Assembly (NCBI GenBank): GCA_964473525.1
Contig: CAYYPK010000019.1
Coordinates: 1 to 64,000, forward strand
Direction of reading: 5' to 3'
Length of the DNA: 64,000 nucleotides
DNA from: GCA-2687025 sp964473525
GTDB taxonomy: Bacteria > Poribacteria > WGA-4E > GCA-2687025
Part shown: positions 61,425 through 64,000 of the stretch, piece after piece
Position numbering within the stretch: the first letter of the stretch is position 1
How the letters are laid out: each line of letters starts with the position of its first letter
Program-made: the position numbers and the translations under genes
The notes under the pieces: generated by a model
The model's input: the letters and a program-made list of their open reading frames with translations, nothing else
What the model was told of the DNA's origin: nothing
Database searches by the model: none

Positions 61425-62040
61425 GCCTGCCACTACCCTCTACTTCGCGCAATTGGACCCCACCTGGCACGACTGGGTGCAGGTAGTCAACGTCGGCAAC
61501 GCCCCGACGAGGGTAACGTGCGTCGGTCGCGACGCCGAGGCGAAGGTGGTGTGGAGCTCCGAGCACACGGTGCCGCCCTACAACACGTGGACGCCCGCCG
61601 TGGACGCTCCAAAGGTGAGTGTGTCGCTCGAGGTGCGCAGCGACGGGCAGCCCATCGTCGGCGAGCGGCACTGTCACAGCGGCAATCAGGTGCTCGACTT
61701 TCCCGGCGCATCCGTGTTCGGAAGGACCGTGGGACGGCGGCTGTTCTTCGCGGAACTCGTAGCGGGCGCCGTGGACTGGTTCCGGTTCCTCAACGTCGGT
61801 CAGGCGGACGCGCACGTGTCGTTCGTCGTGCGGCAGGTGAGCACCGCGCGGATCGTCGTGCAGCGCAGCCACGTCATCAAGCCGTTCGCATGGTGGGAGT
61901 TGGGCGACCAGAACATGGGCGGCGCCGTGCAAGGCACCGTCGAGGTCGTCAGCACGCAGCCCATCGTTGGCGAGCGTCACCTGCACTACAAGGGCGGGCA
62001 GATCGCCGTCGGGCAACTCGGGCAGGTTCTCGAAGCGTAG
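61423..62040 (+). CDS. Protein with an internal duplication (two GERHxH domains), unknown family
   Basis: 205 aa from ATG 61423, six bases after GAGGA; ATG 61411 is an alternative (209 aa). Two similar halves of about 100 residues: WVQVVNVGNAPTRVTCVGRD and QPIVGERHCHSGNQVL in the first, WFRFLNVGQADAHVSFVVRQ and QPIVGERHLHYKGGQI in the second. The spaced GERHxH could bind metal or act as a turn signature. All-beta by pattern, like the DUF5719/cell-wall-binding type repeats, but I do not recognise a family. No signal peptide. It is followed 24 bases later by the BNR_4 gene, which suggests a joint role. Confidence 0.6.
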   Translation: MPATTLYFAQLDPTWHDWVQVVNVGNAPTRVTCVGRDAEAKVVWSSEHTVPPYNTWTPAVDAPKVSVSLEVRSDGQPIVGERHCHSGNQVLDFPGASVFGRTVGRRLFFAELVAGAVDWFRFLNVGQADAHVSFVVRQVSTARIVVQRSHVIKPFAWWELGDQNMGGAVQGTVEVVSTQPIVGERHLHYKGGQIAVGQLGQVLEA

Positions 62041-62064
62041 CTCCCTCCGACGCGGGCGACCCCC

Positions 62065-63366
62065 ATGGCGCAGAAGCTCCCGGGCTATCAGGGCATCTGG
62101 TTTACGCTCGGGCAGATGTCGGAACACGGCGACAAGTACTCCGGCGGCTTAGGCACGTACACGGCAAAGCATGTCCCATTAGCGGTCTACGATCGCGAAG
62201 CCGACAGGACCTTCTTCGTCTACGGTGGCGCGAAGGACGGACAGCGCCACCTGCTCGCGATGGCGTCCTACTACGACCACGCGCGGGGCGTCGTGCCCCG
62301 ACCCACGGTAGTGCACGACAAGGGCGGCGTCGACGACCCCCACGACAACCCCAGCATCGCCCTCGACGGGCGCGGACACGTCTGGGTGTTCGTTAGTGGG
62401 AGGGGTCGCGGGCGACCCGGCTACAAGTACCGCAGCGTCGAGCCGCACAGCGTCGACGCCTTCGAGCAGGTCAGCGAGGAGGAGATGACCTACCCCCAGC
62501 CCTGGTGGGTCGACGGTCGAGGCTTCCTCCACCTGTTCACGAAGTACACGGGTGTGCGTGAGCTGTATTGGAACTCCAGCCCAGACGGACGCGCGTGGAC
62601 GGACCACCAGAAGCTCGCGGGCATGGGCGGCCACTATCAGACGAGCCGCAGCCTGGGACACCGCGTCATCACCGCCTTCAACATGCACCCCGACGGCAAA
62701 GTGGACATTCGCACCAACCTCTACTTCGCGCAGACCGAGGACATGGGCGAAACGTGGCGCACCGCCGACGGCGCCGTCCTCGACACGCCCATGACGGATC
62801 GCCACTGCCCCGCCCTCGTGCGCGACTACGAGGCCGAAGGCCGGCTCGTATACATGAAGGACATCAGCTTCGACGAGGACGGCCACCCGGTCATACTCGT
62901 CGTGACGAGCGCCGACCACAGGCCAGGGCCGGTGGGCGACCCGCGCTCGTGGGAAGTCGCGCGATGGACGGGCTACGAGTGGGCCTTCACCGAGGTGACC
63001 CGCTCAACGCACAACTACGACATGGGCTCACTCTACATCGATGGGGCGACGTGGCGCGTCATCGGCCCTACCGAGCCGGGGCCGCAGCACTGGGGTACTG
63101 GTGGCGAGGTGGCGTCGTGGATCAGCGACGACAGCGGCGCCACGTGGCGCCAGGAACGCGTCCTCACGCGGGACAGCCGGTACAACCACACGTACGTGCG
63201 CCGGCCGGTAGATGCCCACCCAGACTTCTACGCCTTCTGGGCGGACGGCGACCCGGACGCGTTCTCAGCGTCGCGCCTTCACTTCACGAATCGCGCATGC
63301 GACGCCGTCTGGCTGCTACCGGCGGAGATGGACGCCGACTTCGCCGCGCCTACCAAGCTCGACTGA
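62065..63366 (+). CDS. BNR_4-type repeat-containing protein (sialidase-fold)
   Basis: 433 aa. Five-bladed-propeller-like protein of the BNR repeat-containing family (PF15892-type): GYQGIWFTLGQMSEHGDKYS, GLGTYTAKHVPLAVYDREAD, PHDNPSIALDGRGHVWVFVS, PQPWWVDGRGFLHLFTKYTG, a true Asp box in DDSGATW, and FAQTEDMGETW. No signal peptide, in contrast to many homologues. Likely binds or hydrolyses oligosaccharides. Spacing and orientation link it to the duplicated-domain gene upstream. Its 3' end nearly touches apt on the opposite strand. Confidence 0.82.
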   Translation: MAQKLPGYQGIWFTLGQMSEHGDKYSGGLGTYTAKHVPLAVYDREADRTFFVYGGAKDGQRHLLAMASYYDHARGVVPRPTVVHDKGGVDDPHDNPSIALDGRGHVWVFVSGRGRGRPGYKYRSVEPHSVDAFEQVSEEEMTYPQPWWVDGRGFLHLFTKYTGVRELYWNSSPDGRAWTDHQKLAGMGGHYQTSRSLGHRVITAFNMHPDGKVDIRTNLYFAQTEDMGETWRTADGAVLDTPMTDRHCPALVRDYEAEGRLVYMKDISFDEDGHPVILVVTSADHRPGPVGDPRSWEVARWTGYEWAFTEVTRSTHNYDMGSLYIDGATWRVIGPTEPGPQHWGTGGEVASWISDDSGATWRQERVLTRDSRYNHTYVRRPVDAHPDFYAFWADGDPDAFSASRLHFTNRACDAVWLLPAEMDADFAAPTKLD

Positions 63367-63369
63367 CGA

Positions 63370-63885
63370 CTAATAGTCTACAAGCGCCACGATCTCGTGG
63401 CCGCCCAGCTTCTCGCGCCCGTTGAGGAACGTGAGCTCCACCAACGCGCCGATGGCAACCACCTCGCCGCCGATACGCTCGATGAGTTCCGCGGACGCGG
63501 CGAGCGTGCCACCCGTCGCGATGACGTCATCTATGAGCAGTACACGCTTCCCGCCAGCAAGGGCGTCCTCGTGCACGGCGACGGCGTCGGTGCCGTATTC
63601 CAGGTCGTACTCCACCTCGACGGTGTCGTACGGCAGCTTGCCCCGCTTGCGGATAGGCACGAAGCCCTTGTCCATCCTGCACGCGAGGGCGCCACCGAAG
63701 ATGAACCCGCGCGCGTCGATCGCCGCGATGCAGTCGACTTCGTGATCCGCGAACCGGTCGGCGAACTCCTGAATGACCGCCTGGAACGCCGTCGGATCCT
63801 GTAGCAGCGGCGTGATGTCCTTGAACTGGATGCCGGGCTTCGGGAAGTCCTCTACCGTCCTGATTAGCGATGCGAAGTCCGTCAT
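63370..63885 (-). CDS. apt: Adenine phosphoribosyltransferase
   Basis: 171 aa, full length. LIRTVEDFPKPGIQFKDITP, AIDARGFIFGGALA, PIRKRGKLPYDTVEVEYDLE and the PRPP-binding loop VLLIDDVIATGGT (residues 115-127). It salvages adenine to AMP with PRPP. GAGAGGA upstream of the ATG. It directly follows the partial gene at 63898, so the two form one transcript. Confidence 0.97.
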   Translation of the reverse strand: MTDFASLIRTVEDFPKPGIQFKDITPLLQDPTAFQAVIQEFADRFADHEVDCIAAIDARGFIFGGALACRMDKGFVPIRKRGKLPYDTVEVEYDLEYGTDAVAVHEDALAGGKRVLLIDDVIATGGTLAASAELIERIGGEVVAIGALVELTFLNGREKLGGHEIVALVDY

Positions 63886-63897
63886 CGAAGTCCTCTC

Positions 63898-63999
63898 TCA
63901 GATGGTCGCGTGGGCCTCGTTCACCACGTCGGTGATTGTCGCGTCGAGCGTTGCTGGTGGCGCGCTGCCGCCGCGGACGAACCGCATCAAGAACTCTAT
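63898..63999 (-). CDS. C-terminal end of a protein running off the window
   Basis: Only the last 33 codons are present (EFLMRFVRGGSAPPATLDAT and ITDVVNEAHATI before TGA). The helix pattern fits the C terminus of a soluble enzyme, perhaps a Gfo/Idh/MocA oxidoreductase, but no family can be assigned. Twelve bases separate its stop from the apt start. Confidence 0.5.
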   Translation of the reverse strand: MEFLMRFVRGGSAPPATLDATITDVVNEAHATI

Positions 64000-64000
64000 G

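Overview
The window is one scaffold piece (it contains a 100-N gap at 34519-34618) from a GC-rich, densely coded, diderm bacterium, probably a metagenome-derived genome. Evidence for an outer membrane: an LptD-type LPS transporter, SurA-like parvulins, two Omp85/surface-antigen-like barrels and several lipoproteins with lipoboxes. It also has RNase J, HU, MiaB, LeuRS and Mfd. Phytanoyl-CoA-type dioxygenase, DUF1080, LamG, BNR and DegT genes, and three secreted proteins sharing a C-terminal tail (GKL/M-x-T-x-W-x-x-x-K), remind me of Candidatus Poribacteria or a neighbouring uncultured phylum. That placement is inference from gene content only. No rRNA, tRNA, CRISPR array, prophage or insertion sequence was recognised.

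Layout. 1-10.5 kb: a cupin gene, an orphan FliK-like/FlhB-like pair, DUF1080, MBL hydrolase and amidohydrolase genes, coaBC overlapping a three-part propeller lipoprotein, a dioxygenase, a secreted tail-motif protein and a small HTH protein. 10.5-18 kb (minus strand): HU, a UPF0182 membrane protein, and a three-gene envelope cluster (TPR lipoprotein, second lipoprotein, frameshifted peptidase-like/propeller/barrel protein). 18.2-18.35 kb: an AT-rich island with a terminator hairpin, two perfect ACCTCCTT motifs and an antisense mini-ORF. 18.4-26.3 kb (minus strand): PhzF, DUF362, miaB, rnj, a HEPN-like gene and leuS. 26.4-39.1 kb (plus strand): an Asp-box propeller, a second tail-motif protein, mfd, a double-parvulin lipoprotein, a SurA-like protein, and an LptD-like protein with parvulin-like segments built into it. 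39.1-46.8 kb (minus strand): a kinase-like protein, a secreted LolA/RseB-like protein, and an operon of DUF2089 plus three DUF4097-type repeat proteins. 47-51 kb: an MBL hydrolase, a DegT aminotransferase, and HEAT-like and RDD proteins. 51-53.2 kb: a sugar isomerase gene and then about 1.3 kb of apparently decayed DNA. 53-59 kb: a LamG tail-motif protein, a small membrane protein, an orphan permease, an APH-type kinase, two VOC genes around an esterase, and an Omp85-type barrel. 59.2-61.4 kb: a TIR-like (PF10137-type) protein between two imperfect direct repeats. 61.4-64 kb: a duplicated-domain protein, a BNR_4 protein, apt, and the tail of one more gene.

The strongest theme is envelope biogenesis. 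mfd is followed by three consecutive genes that carry parvulin-type chaperone units, ending in an LptD with such units inserted between its OstA-like part and its barrel. Next to it is a DUF2089/DUF4097 operon that looks like an envelope-stress module. The best defence candidate is the TIR-like protein. All functions are read by eye from sequence; no searches were run.
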